A stretch of DNA of 17,259 bases, taken from DATKCJ01 sp035513275 (GTDB lineage Bacteria; Verrucomicrobiota; Verrucomicrobiia; Opitutales; Opitutaceae). Below the pieces are notes generated by a model. It saw only the letters and a list, made by a program, of their open reading frames with translations, was not told where the DNA came from and made no database searches. Shown piece by piece: positions 1 through 6,265 of the stretch. How positions within the stretch are numbered: the first letter of the stretch is position 1; each line of letters opens with the position of its first letter. The DNA lies in contig DATKCJ010000044.1 of the NCBI GenBank assembly GCA_035513275.1, forward strand, positions 1 through 17,259. The letters run 5' to 3'. A program made the translations under genes and the position numbers.

Positions 1-240
1 ACTTCGGAAAAGCGGCGGCACTGCGAATCGCTTCACGCACAACTCGTCCGGTCCGAGATCACGGGGCAGACCGACGCGATGAACCTGATTGCGGAGCCGG
101 TAGATGAGCTTTCCGCGCCCGGAATCAAGGAGGGCACCGAGGCTGGCCAGCCATTTGACAAAATCCTCAGAGTGAAACGCTTGGGACAGCGCCCCCCGCA
201 TTCCCCCGCCGCTGATTGGCAACGTTATGACTCCAGGCAT
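1..240 (-). CDS. LPS (Kdo/WaaP/InaA-like) kinase, N-terminal part, cut by window edge
   Basis: An open minus-strand frame begins at ATG 240 (in-frame stop at 250-252 just upstream, so no earlier start is possible; a second ATG lies at 201) and runs out of the window at base 1, giving 80 codons. The visible part reads like the N-terminal lobe of a small LPS kinase: a run GKLIYRLRNQVHRV followed by ELCVKRFAVPP, where the Lys of VKRF would be the ATP-contacting lysine of the protein-kinase-like fold. The catalytic loop lies outside the window. The family phosphorylates sugars of the LPS inner core or related substrates at the cytoplasmic face. It is downstream of a lipid A acyltransferase on the same strand, which supports an envelope role. 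No clear ribosome binding site precedes the ATG. The family call is moderate; another kinase of the aminoglycoside-phosphotransferase/RIO type is possible. Confidence 0.55.
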   Translation of the reverse strand, partial: MPGVITLPISGGGMRGALSQAFHSEDFVKWLASLGALLDSGRGKLIYRLRNQVHRVGLPRDLGPDELCVKRFAVPPLFRS

Positions 241-406
241 CTGAGGTGGCTACGGTTGGGGAATGGTTGCAGTAGGAGGGAATTCATCCTGAGCCCGAAT
301 TGGGATGCTGGGTCGCCAGGTGAACTGCGCCCGAAACCTTCCCACTCGTGATTGGCAGACGTCAAGCATACGCACGGCGCGTCCACGGCCCGCCGCCCTG
401 TGCCTG
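241..406. other. Intergenic gap between acyltransferase and kinase genes
   Basis: This 166-bp stretch separates two same-strand genes. A 61-codon minus-strand frame (225-410) starts with a GTG that overlaps the acyltransferase stop by four bases (GTGA), but its product is rich in Arg, Ser and Pro with no recognisable fold, as expected of out-of-frame GC-rich DNA. I see no hairpin terminator or clear promoter here. Confidence 0.4.
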
Positions 407-1333
407 TCACTTCCGGGCATACACATCGGGATATCCGTCGCCGCGCCTTTTGAAGCGCTTGTGCTGCCAGAGGTATTGCTCGGGTGCCTCGCGCACGAAA
501 TCCTCGATAACCCGGTTCACGACGACGGCCTGGTCCACCGGTTCCGCATCGACCAGCTCCTCGATCGGCGCGCCGATCCGAGCGCGGTAGAAGCCGCGGT
601 CGCTCGTGCGCACGATGGAATACGGGATGACCAAGGCGCGACCGAGTTTTGCGATCTTGCCGGTCGCGGCGTTGGTGACCGCCGGCACACCGAAGAATGG
701 TGCGATCACAGTGTCCTTGAACTTCTTTCCCTGATCCGGCGCATACCAGATGATCTCGCCGTCGCGCAAAGCGCGAACCGCGCCTTTCAGGTCGTCGATA
801 GCGAACATGCGCTTAGACATCTTGTCGCGGCCGTCCGCGATCGCTTTCGCGAAAACCGGGTTGTTGGGCGGCCGGTAGAATCCGCACGCCTCAAAGTGCC
901 TCGTGAATATCCGCGCGCCGATCTCGAGGGTGTGCACATGCGCACTGAACAACAGCACACCGCGTCCCGCACGTTTTGCCGCTTCAATTTGCTCAACCCC
1001 TTCAATCGTGTGGCACGCGGCGAGGCGCTCGTCCGAGCCCAGGTTCGAGGTCAATGCCTCGAAGACACCCATCCCCAGCGATTTGTAGGAGGCCAGCGCC
1101 AGCGCCCGGATCTCGAGTTCCGACTTCGCTGGGAAGCACAGCCGCAAGTTCGTGAGTGTCACGGCGCGGCGGATCGGAATGACGTAGAAGATAAACCACC
1201 CTATCCCCCGTCCGAGCTTCAAGAGCCACGGGAGCGGCAGGGGTGCGATCAGGTAAAGCAGGTAGACCGTAAGCCAAGGAATCCAATTGAGTGGATGCCA
1301 CTTCGTTGCGGATCGCGTTGGGGGTGCGCCCAT
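407..1333 (-). CDS. Lipid A biosynthesis acyltransferase, LpxL/HtrB family
   Basis: Transfers a secondary acyl chain onto lipid A precursors at the inner membrane. Starting at ATG 1333 it has 308 residues, the usual length. A hydrophobic N-terminal anchor (around WIPWLTVYLLYLIAPLPLPW) leads into GRGIGWFIFYVIPIRR and NLRLCFP, a family-typical opening. The HX4(D/E) catalytic motif is HVHTLE (H132, E137). Further family landmarks are FYRPPNNP, YAPDQG, VIAPFFGVPA and the C-terminal QYLWQHKRFKRR. The frame stays open to an ATG at 1372 (321 residues) and a TTG at 1375. I prefer 1333 because AGGGA lies 12 bases upstream and the longer N-terminus adds only polar, non-family sequence. Its downstream neighbour is a probable LPS kinase, so both probably act on LPS. 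Which acyl position or chain is transferred cannot be read from the sequence. Confidence 0.9.
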   Translation of the reverse strand: MGAPPTRSATKWHPLNWIPWLTVYLLYLIAPLPLPWLLKLGRGIGWFIFYVIPIRRAVTLTNLRLCFPAKSELEIRALALASYKSLGMGVFEALTSNLGSDERLAACHTIEGVEQIEAAKRAGRGVLLFSAHVHTLEIGARIFTRHFEACGFYRPPNNPVFAKAIADGRDKMSKRMFAIDDLKGAVRALRDGEIIWYAPDQGKKFKDTVIAPFFGVPAVTNAATGKIAKLGRALVIPYSIVRTSDRGFYRARIGAPIEELVDAEPVDQAVVVNRVIEDFVREAPEQYLWQHKRFKRRGDGYPDVYARK

Positions 1334-1569
1334 TGCGTCGAAGTGTCCCTCAGTCCTATCGGCCCGCAACATCAAACCGAGTTGTCTGCGCGCGATGCCA
1401 AGCCAGAAGGGCGCGGACGCAGACCGTCAGAACGGCCCCTTTCGCTCATAAACAGGCCGCTCACTCCCTCGAGAGAGGAATCGCTTCCCTCTGATCTTAA
1501 GCGTTTCAAATCATCTCAAATGACCTAATTGATTGCACCTACCGATTTACGGCCCTATCACGTCATTAA
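1334..1569. promoter_or_regulatory. Divergent control region with AT-rich island and TCAAATSA direct repeat
   Basis: This region lies between the minus-strand acyltransferase and the plus-strand regulator/aldolase fusion and must hold both promoters. The part from about 1495 to 1570 is clearly more AT-rich than its surroundings. It contains two similar half-sites ten bases apart, TCAAATCAT (1506-1514) and TCAAATGAC (1516-1524), followed by TAATTGATTG. These could be an operator for the DeoR-type HTH encoded immediately downstream; that is inference from position only. I could not settle on a convincing -35/-10 pair. Confidence 0.25.
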
Positions 1570-2520
1570 ATGAAAGTCGCCGCGACCATTGTTGCCTCTC
1601 GCCGGGACCGCTTGGCCGAAAGCATTGCAACAGAAGGCTACGTCCCGCTCGGAACACTTTGCCGCAAGCTCGGAGTTTCCATTGCCACGGCACGGCGAGA
1701 CTTGGCGCATCTGCAGTCTAGCGGCCGGATCTCCCGCGTTCGCGGCGGTGCGCTGCCCCGGCACAAGCGAGACGCGGGTGAGCCGGACACCTCAAGCAGA
1801 CGGGGGATTGCGCTGCACTCGGCGAGTGAGTCGATCGCGTCCCTGTTCAAATCGCCCGGTGTCCACGCGCTGAAAGAGGCAATTTGCGATGTCGGCCGGC
1901 GCGCCTGGAGACGCGGACTCATCGACGGCGCTTCGGGGCATTTCTCCGCTCGAGTTGGTGAATTCTTCCTTTGCATTCCAGCAGGCGTCAGCCGCGGATT
2001 CCTGCGTCCGGAGATGCTCTGCCTCGTCGACGCGACAGGAAACCAGATCGCGAGTCACGACCACTGGAAACGCTCACCCGAGGTGCTAGCCGACCTGGCG
2101 ATCTACCGCGCTGTTCCCGCTGCTGTTGCAGTCGCACACGCACACCCGCCGCATGCCACTGCCCTTTCGGCGTCCGACGTCGAACTCCCCCACGGACTCC
2201 TGCCCGAGTTCGAATTCTTCGCCGGGCCACTCGCGCGCGCGGACTTCCGGATGCCCGGCAGCCCGGAACTGGCGAATCTCGTCGGCGCCCTCGCGCCGAA
2301 CCACCGATCAATCCTGCTGCGAAACCACGGAGTCGTCTGCTGGGGCACGAACGTCGAAGACGCTTACCTCAAACTCGAGATGACCGAGGCCTATTGCCAG
2401 ACGCTCGCGATCGCGACGCAGATGCCGGTGCCGCCGACATTGATTCCACCCGGCGATATCGCCGCACTCCTCGAAATGAAGGATCGGCTCGGCATCCCCG
2501 ATCCGCGGCTGGCGGACTAG
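1570..2520 (+). CDS. DeoR-type HTH fused to class II aldolase/adducin domain
   Basis: A 316-residue two-domain protein. Residues 13-62 match a DeoR-family winged helix-turn-helix: a RRDRLAESI opening, VPLGTLCRKLGVSIATARRD as recognition region, then HLQSSGRISRVRGGAL. Residues about 95-285 match class II aldolases (FucA/AraD superfamily). The zinc ligands are present as HAH (H190, H192) and RNHG (H253), and the acid equivalent to FucA Glu73 is E171. Phosphate-site residues deviate: the usual GN(L/V)S is GHFS (Asn to His at 124) and SSE is SPE (Ser to Pro at 170). So the metal site seems intact but phosphate binding is altered. It could be a regulator using the aldolase fold as a sugar sensor, or a bifunctional enzyme-regulator. 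ATG 1570 has no evident ribosome binding site but is the first ATG and starts right at the HTH. It stands alone on its strand. Confidence 0.85.
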   Translation: MKVAATIVASRRDRLAESIATEGYVPLGTLCRKLGVSIATARRDLAHLQSSGRISRVRGGALPRHKRDAGEPDTSSRRGIALHSASESIASLFKSPGVHALKEAICDVGRRAWRRGLIDGASGHFSARVGEFFLCIPAGVSRGFLRPEMLCLVDATGNQIASHDHWKRSPEVLADLAIYRAVPAAVAVAHAHPPHATALSASDVELPHGLLPEFEFFAGPLARADFRMPGSPELANLVGALAPNHRSILLRNHGVVCWGTNVEDAYLKLEMTEAYCQTLAIATQMPVPPTLIPPGDIAALLEMKDRLGIPDPRLAD

Positions 2521-2776
2521 AATCCTGCTGAGGTCGGACTTCTGCACACGCCCGATGCGTCGCGGACTCCAGCCAGCCGGGCCTCGTCAATCGCCGGGTT
2601 TCGGCACCGCAAACAACTGCAGGTCAAGGAAGTTGGCTCAACCACTTCCGGCGAGGTGATCCGAACCAGCCTCGCGGACAAGCGGGTAGCTCACAGGTTG
2701 TTCACATCGATTCCGGGCTCAGGAATTGCGGCGGATGCCCCGACCTGCTCCCCTCGCCTCCTCCCGAATACGACCC
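2521..2776. other. Intergenic region with one short hairpin
   Basis: This 256-bp gap lies between two plus-strand genes. The only structure I see is a hairpin at 2628-2649: GGAAGT pairs with ACTTCC, one T bulges, then GG pairs with CC around a CTCAA loop. No T-run follows, so it is not a classic intrinsic terminator. The bases just before 2777 are pyrimidine-rich and carry no Shine-Dalgarno sequence. Frames open across this region give Arg/Pro-rich products without recognisable motifs. Confidence 0.3.
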
Positions 2777-3133
2777 ATGAACGACGACCTCGATCCACCG
2801 CGCGTTCATTACAAGTTCAGGCCGACCGAGCATCCGCGGGTCACCGACAAGGACAAGACCGAGCACCCCGACGCGATCGACGTGAAGCAAATCCTCCACG
2901 AGAACTTCATCGCAGGGGGCGGCAAAACGGCGCCGAAGTTGCGCCCAGTCGAGTGGAAATCGCGGCGTGGTCGCGACTACCTGTTCCTGATGACGGCGCC
3001 GAATGCGATAATCGGGCTGCTCATCTACCTGGCCCCGCGGCACGAACTCATTCCCATCGCCGGATTCTCGCTGATGGCCCTGTACTCGTTGGGCGTCACG
3101 TGGCTTGTGTGGGTGATAATGGACGGTGATTGA
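2777..3133 (+). CDS. Small membrane protein of unknown function, two TM segments
   Basis: Translation from ATG 2777 gives 118 residues; the frame stays open further upstream (2726) but the extra residues are Arg/Pro-rich and look non-coding. Residues 1-65 are hydrophilic and charged (MNDDLDPPRVHYKF, EHPDAIDVKQILHENF). Two hydrophobic segments follow, about 68-86 (YLFLMTAPNAIIGLLIYLAP) and 91-114 (IPIAGFSLMALYSLGVTWLV), separated by a short RHE turn, and the protein ends WVIMDGD. By the positive-inside rule, the KSRRGRD stretch before the first helix suggests that both termini are cytoplasmic. I recognise no family. It is followed by a REP-like element and the convergent panC; no partner can be inferred from its position. 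Confidence 0.65.
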   Translation: MNDDLDPPRVHYKFRPTEHPRVTDKDKTEHPDAIDVKQILHENFIAGGGKTAPKLRPVEWKSRRGRDYLFLMTAPNAIIGLLIYLAPRHELIPIAGFSLMALYSLGVTWLVWVIMDGD

Positions 3134-3179
3134 ACGCGGTGGCGAAGCGGCCGCGCTCGCGCGCGATGCGGTCGCCTTC

Positions 3180-3241
3180 GTAGGTTGCGCGCTTGCGCGT
3201 TCTGCTGGCCAGCAGAATGGCGCGGCAAGCCCGCCACCTAC
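3180..3241. repeat. REP-like mosaic element: two inverted GTAGGT units around an 18-bp palindrome
   Basis: On the plus strand GTAGGTTGCGCGCTTGCGCG starts at 3180; on the minus strand GTAGGTGGCGGGCTTGCC starts at 3241 and reads back toward it. The two units meet head-on at a perfect 18-bp palindrome, TTCTGCTGGCCAGCAGAA (3200-3217). Each unit has the GTAGG head followed by a GC-rich stem with a CTTG-type loop, the layout of REP sequences associated with RAYT tyrosine transposases. The element sits between the convergent 118-residue membrane protein gene and panC and may help end both transcripts. A similar cluster lies at 6088-6196. Confidence 0.75.
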
Positions 3242-3245
3242 CCAC

Positions 3246-3259
3246 GCCCGAGTGCGGGC
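3246..3259 (-). repeat. Short hairpin directly behind the panC stop
   Basis: GCCCG (3246-3250) and CGGGC (3255-3259) form a five-base-pair stem with a four-base loop. The hairpin abuts the panC stop codon (3260-3262) and lies five bases beyond the REP-like pair. It resembles the stem of the unit at 6177-6190, so it may be a degenerate REP copy, or a weak terminator without a T-run. Confidence 0.4.
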
Positions 3260-4102
3260 TCAGAGGAGGATGTTGTCGATAAGCCGGTGCTCGTCGATCC
3301 ACGCGGCGATCACCATCATGTTCTTGCCGGGGAGGACCTCGCGCGAAGTTTCCATCGTGCAACGATCGACGACTGCGATGTAGATCACACGGATCCTCCG
3401 GCGCGAGCCGAGCAGGTGCGTAGCCTCGGCGACGATGCGGTCGACGCTCCGCGTGCCGGCATCGACCATCTCCTTCGCCTGCACGAGCGCCTGGTGGATG
3501 AAAGTCGCGTCCTCGCGCTGAAAGTTTTCGAGCAGCGGATTCTTCACGCCGCATGCGAGACCGTCGGACTCGCGCACGGTCGGGCACACGACCACGTCGA
3601 CGCAGAAGTGGAGATCGTTAACCATCTTCTTCACGACGGCCGCCTGCTGCGCGTCCTTCTGGCCGAAGAACGCGGTGTCGGGTTGCACGATGTTGAGCAG
3701 CTTCGCGACCATCGTGAGCACGCCGCGGAAATGATTCGGGCGCGAGACGCCGCACAGCGGCTTGCTGATAAACTCCTCGGTGACGTAGCTCGAGTAGCCC
3801 TTCGGGTAGATCTCGTCGAGCGAGGGCATGAACACGACGTCGGCGCCGGCCTTCTCACAGAGTGCGAGGTCGGCCTCGGGCGTGCGCGGATATTTTGTGG
3901 TGTCCTCGTTCGGTCCAAACTGCAGCGGGTTGACGAAGACTGACACAACGACGGTGTCACACTTTCCCCGCGCCGCCTCGATGAGACTGAGGTGCCCCGC
4001 GTGCAAGGCTCCCATCGTCGGCACGAGGCCAATAAGCCGCCCTTTCGCCCCCAGGGTGAGGGCCATCGACTGCATCTCGAATACCGACGTGATGACTTGC
4101 AT
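3260..4102 (-). CDS. panC: Pantoate--beta-alanine ligase (pantothenate synthetase)
   Basis: Catalyses ATP-dependent condensation of pantoate with beta-alanine to pantothenate, the last step toward vitamin B5 before coenzyme A; cytoplasmic. The 280 residues match the usual length. Visible motifs are PTMGALHAGH (28-37, nucleotide-binding HxGH), FVNPLQFGPNED (56-67), FFGQKDAQQ (145-153), PTVRESDGL (174-182) and a C-terminal AAWIDEHRLIDNILL. Oddity: the segment after DGLA, normally MSSRN and forming the KMSKS-like ATP phosphate loop, reads CGVKN (184-188), so both serines are lost and Arg becomes Lys. Flanking reading frames show no frameshift. The start is ATG 4102, with AGGG ten bases upstream. 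The gene diverges from dapL and converges on a small membrane protein gene. The family is certain; full activity is less so because of the altered loop. Confidence 0.95.
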   Translation of the reverse strand: MQVITSVFEMQSMALTLGAKGRLIGLVPTMGALHAGHLSLIEAARGKCDTVVVSVFVNPLQFGPNEDTTKYPRTPEADLALCEKAGADVVFMPSLDEIYPKGYSSYVTEEFISKPLCGVSRPNHFRGVLTMVAKLLNIVQPDTAFFGQKDAQQAAVVKKMVNDLHFCVDVVVCPTVRESDGLACGVKNPLLENFQREDATFIHQALVQAKEMVDAGTRSVDRIVAEATHLLGSRRRIRVIYIAVVDRCTMETSREVLPGKNMMVIAAWIDEHRLIDNILL

Positions 4103-4133
4103 GAGATTGCGACCCTGAGCCGCGGATACGGGC

Positions 4134-4163
4134 TTGAACTATTTTGCGCACGGGACCTTTAAT
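4134..4163 (+). promoter_or_regulatory. Candidate sigma-70-type promoter for dapL
   Basis: TTGAAC (4134-4139) and TTTAAT (4158-4163) are separated by 18 bases and lie 34 bases before the dapL ATG, within the 95-bp gap shared with the divergent panC. Both hexamers are close to the TTGACA/TATAAT consensus and lie in the most AT-rich part of the gap. This is pattern matching only. Confidence 0.4.
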
Positions 4164-4197
4164 CAAGTTTTTCCAAGGTCTGCACACCGCCGCGCAA

Positions 4198-5424
4198 ATG
4201 ATCCGAGTCAACGAGCACTACCTGAAGCTGAAGGCTTCCTACCTTTTTGCCGACATCGCGCGACGCGTGAACGAGTGGCAGCAGCACCATCAGGGCGCGA
4301 AGCTCATCCGGATGGGTATCGGCGACGTCACCGAGCCGTTGCCGACCGCGTGCATCGATGCGTTTCACCACGCGGTCGACGAGATGGCAAATCGCGAGAC
4401 ATTCAAGGGCTACGGTCCCGAGCAGGGCTACGCGTTCCTGCGCGAGGCGATCGCCGCGCACGAGTTCGGCGGCCGCGGTGTCTCGATTTCTTCCGACGAG
4501 ATTTTTGTGAGTGACTCGGCGAAGTGCGACACCGGCAACCTTCAGGAAATCTTCTCCGACAAGATCACAGTGGCCGTGCCCGACCCGGTTTATCCGGCCT
4601 ACGTCGACAGCAACGTCATGGCGGGTCGCACCGGCGCAAACGAGAACGACCGCTACAACGGCCTCGTCTACCTCGAGTCGACCGAGGAGAACGGCTACTT
4701 CCCCGCGCTTCCGAAAGAGCCCGTCGATCTCATCTACCTTTGCTTCCCGAACAACCCGACCGGCGCGACAGCGACGAAGGAGCAGCTCAAGATCTGGGTC
4801 GACTACGCGAAGGCGAACCGCGCGATCCTCCTGTTCGACGCAGCCTACGTTTCATTCATCCGCAATCCCTCGCTGCCGCACACGATCTACGAGATCGAGG
4901 GCGCGCGCGAAGTGGCGATCGAGTTTCGCAGCTTCTCGAAAAACGCAGGGTTCACCGGCACGCGCTGCGCGTTCACCGTCGTGCCGAAGCAGCTCGCCGC
5001 GTGGGACTCGCTCGGCCACGCGCACTCCGTGCACGCGATTTGGAATCGCAGGCACACGACGAAGTTCAACGGCGTCTCCTACCCCGTGCAGCGCGCCGCC
5101 GCGGCCGTCTACACGCACGCCGGCGCCGCGCAGGTTCGCGAGCTCACCGATTTCTACCTTGGCAACGCGAAGCTCATCCGCGCCTCGATGGAGCGCCTCG
5201 GCCTGCACTGCGTCGGCGGCGACAACGCGCCTTACATCTGGATCAAGACCGGCGGCGACTCGTGGCAGTTCTTCGACAGGCTCCTCAACGAGGCCGCGGT
5301 CGTTTGCACACCGGGCGCGGGCTTCGGCCGATGCGGCCAGGGTTACGTTCGCTTGAGCGCGTTCAACAGCCGGGCCAATGTCGAGGAAGCGCTGGCCCGC
5401 ATCGAGAAGGTGCTCGCGAAGTAA
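4198..5424 (+). CDS. dapL: LL-diaminopimelate aminotransferase
   Basis: A PLP enzyme that converts tetrahydrodipicolinate directly to LL-diaminopimelate, feeding lysine and peptidoglycan synthesis and bypassing succinylated or acetylated intermediates. With start ATG 4198 the protein has 408 residues, the typical DapL length, and opens with the family signature VNEHYLKLKASYLF. Other landmarks are RMGIGDVTEPLP, FKGYGPEQGYAFLREAI, PDPVYPAYVDSNVMAGRTG, LCFPNNPTGA, LLFDAAYVSFI and SFSKNAGFTGTR, with K248 as the PLP lysine. The frame is open upstream to 4144 (TTG), but those residues are outside the family pattern. No Shine-Dalgarno is evident. A HAD phosphatase starts four bases after the stop, so the two are probably cotranscribed. 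DapL is the known diaminopimelate route in studied Verrucomicrobia, which fits the inferred host. Confidence 0.96.
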   Translation: MIRVNEHYLKLKASYLFADIARRVNEWQQHHQGAKLIRMGIGDVTEPLPTACIDAFHHAVDEMANRETFKGYGPEQGYAFLREAIAAHEFGGRGVSISSDEIFVSDSAKCDTGNLQEIFSDKITVAVPDPVYPAYVDSNVMAGRTGANENDRYNGLVYLESTEENGYFPALPKEPVDLIYLCFPNNPTGATATKEQLKIWVDYAKANRAILLFDAAYVSFIRNPSLPHTIYEIEGAREVAIEFRSFSKNAGFTGTRCAFTVVPKQLAAWDSLGHAHSVHAIWNRRHTTKFNGVSYPVQRAAAAVYTHAGAAQVRELTDFYLGNAKLIRASMERLGLHCVGGDNAPYIWIKTGGDSWQFFDRLLNEAAVVCTPGAGFGRCGQGYVRLSAFNSRANVEEALARIEKVLAK

Positions 5425-5428
5425 CGTC

Positions 5429-6067
5429 GTGCGTTTCCACACCGTATTCTTCGACCTGGACGGCACGGTCGTCGATGCGTTCACGACCATCTACCGCTCC
5501 TACGTCCACGCGCTGCCCCTCTTAGGCTATCCCGCACCCACGATGGAGCAGGTGCGCCGCGCGGTCGGCGGCGGTCTCGAGATCGCGATGAGCCACTTCG
5601 TGCCCAAGGAACTCATCGCCGAGGCGTGCAAGGTGCACGTCGACTACTCCGAGACGATTCTCCTCGAGGATGCACGGCTCTATCCCGGCGCACTGGAACT
5701 GATCTCGAATCTGCACGCGCGCGGCGTCCGCACGGCAATCCTCACGAACAAGATCGGCAATCAGTCGCGCATGCTGATGACGCACCTAGGGCTCGACCCG
5801 CACCTCGACCTCGTGTTCGGCGCGCGCGATTTCCAATGGCGCAAGCCCGCACCCGAGTTCACCGCCGAGGCGCTGCGCAGGCTCGGCGCGACTGCGGACG
5901 GCGCGTGCATCGTCGGCGACTCGCCGTTCGACGTGCAGACAGGAAAGAACGCCGGATTCCCTGCGCTGTGCGTGACCACCGGCACGCACAACGCCGCGCA
6001 GCTCCACGCCGCCGGCGCAACCGCGGTGCACCCCGACCTCGTCTCGCTCGCCAAAGAGTTCGAGTGA
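5429..6067 (+). CDS. HAD-superfamily phosphatase, phosphoglycolate-phosphatase-like
   Basis: A 212-residue haloacid-dehalogenase-type hydrolase. Motif I is FFDLDGTVVD (nucleophile D9, acid D11), motif II TAILTNK (T106), motif III RKPAPE (K139) and motif IV VGDSPFDVQTGKNAG (D164, D168). Residues about 15-85 between motif I and the core form a helical cap of the type seen in Gph and PgmB-like enzymes. 2-phosphoglycolate is the most likely substrate by resemblance, but the sequence does not prove it. GTG 5429 is chosen because the core beta-strand begins at the second residue (RFHTVFFDLDG) and it lies four bases after the dapL stop. The frame continues upstream inside dapL to 5378, which would add unrelated residues. 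Tight spacing implies cotranscription with dapL. Confidence 0.88.
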   Translation: MRFHTVFFDLDGTVVDAFTTIYRSYVHALPLLGYPAPTMEQVRRAVGGGLEIAMSHFVPKELIAEACKVHVDYSETILLEDARLYPGALELISNLHARGVRTAILTNKIGNQSRMLMTHLGLDPHLDLVFGARDFQWRKPAPEFTAEALRRLGATADGACIVGDSPFDVQTGKNAGFPALCVTTGTHNAAQLHAAGATAVHPDLVSLAKEFE

Positions 6068-6087
6068 GCAAGTCGCGCTCCGTTGTT

Positions 6088-6101
6088 GCTCGCTTGCGAG
6101 C
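6088..6101 (+). repeat. Perfect GC-rich hairpin at the edge of the REP cluster
   Basis: GCTCGC-TT-GCGAGC forms a six-base-pair stem with a two-base loop 20 bases behind the HAD gene stop. It is followed by GATGG and a T-run (6106-6111), so it could act as an intrinsic terminator for the dapL-HAD transcript. Similar sequence (CGCTCGCGCGCGATG, about 3154-3168) precedes the REP-like pair at 3180, so this is probably part of the repeat family. Confidence 0.5.
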
Positions 6102-6111
6102 GATGGTTTTT

Positions 6112-6196
6112 GTAGGTGGCGCGCTTGTCGCGCCACGTTGCGCGCAAGCGCGCAACCTACAGGGCGCATGCCAATCGCCCGCAAGCGGGCTCCTAC
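6112..6196. repeat. REP-like cluster of three GTAGG-headed hairpins
   Basis: Three units lie end to end. Unit 1 (6112-6135, plus) is GTAGG followed by TGGCGCG-CTTGT-CGCGCCA, seven-base arms. Unit 2 (6136-6160, minus) has GTAGG at 6160 and a stem TTGCGCGC-AA-GCGCGCAA. Unit 3 (6171-6196, minus) is GTAGGAGCCCGCTTGCGGGC, close to the known GTAG-type REP of pseudomonads and related bacteria. Units 1 and 2 face each other as in a bacterial interspersed mosaic element. The cluster fills most of the gap between the HAD gene and recD2. No transposase is in the window, so mobilisation would depend on a RAYT elsewhere. Confidence 0.8.
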
Positions 6197-6265
6197 CTTC
6201 AGAAAAAGGCCGTCGTCCATTCCCAACTTTGACACCCGCACCGCGCGCCGCCTGACTCCCTCCAA

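Noticed and set aside
225..410. A 61-codon minus-strand frame overlapping the acyltransferase stop by GTGA and running into the kinase start
   Set aside because: The overlap looks like translational coupling, but the product has no fold signature and the frame runs into the kinase gene in another phase; more likely chance.
305..1528. A 407-codon plus-strand open frame opposite the acyltransferase gene
   Set aside because: It is antisense to a clear LpxL-family protein, has no recognisable motif, and its composition (Arg, Asp, Val rich) is that of a GC-rich shadow frame.
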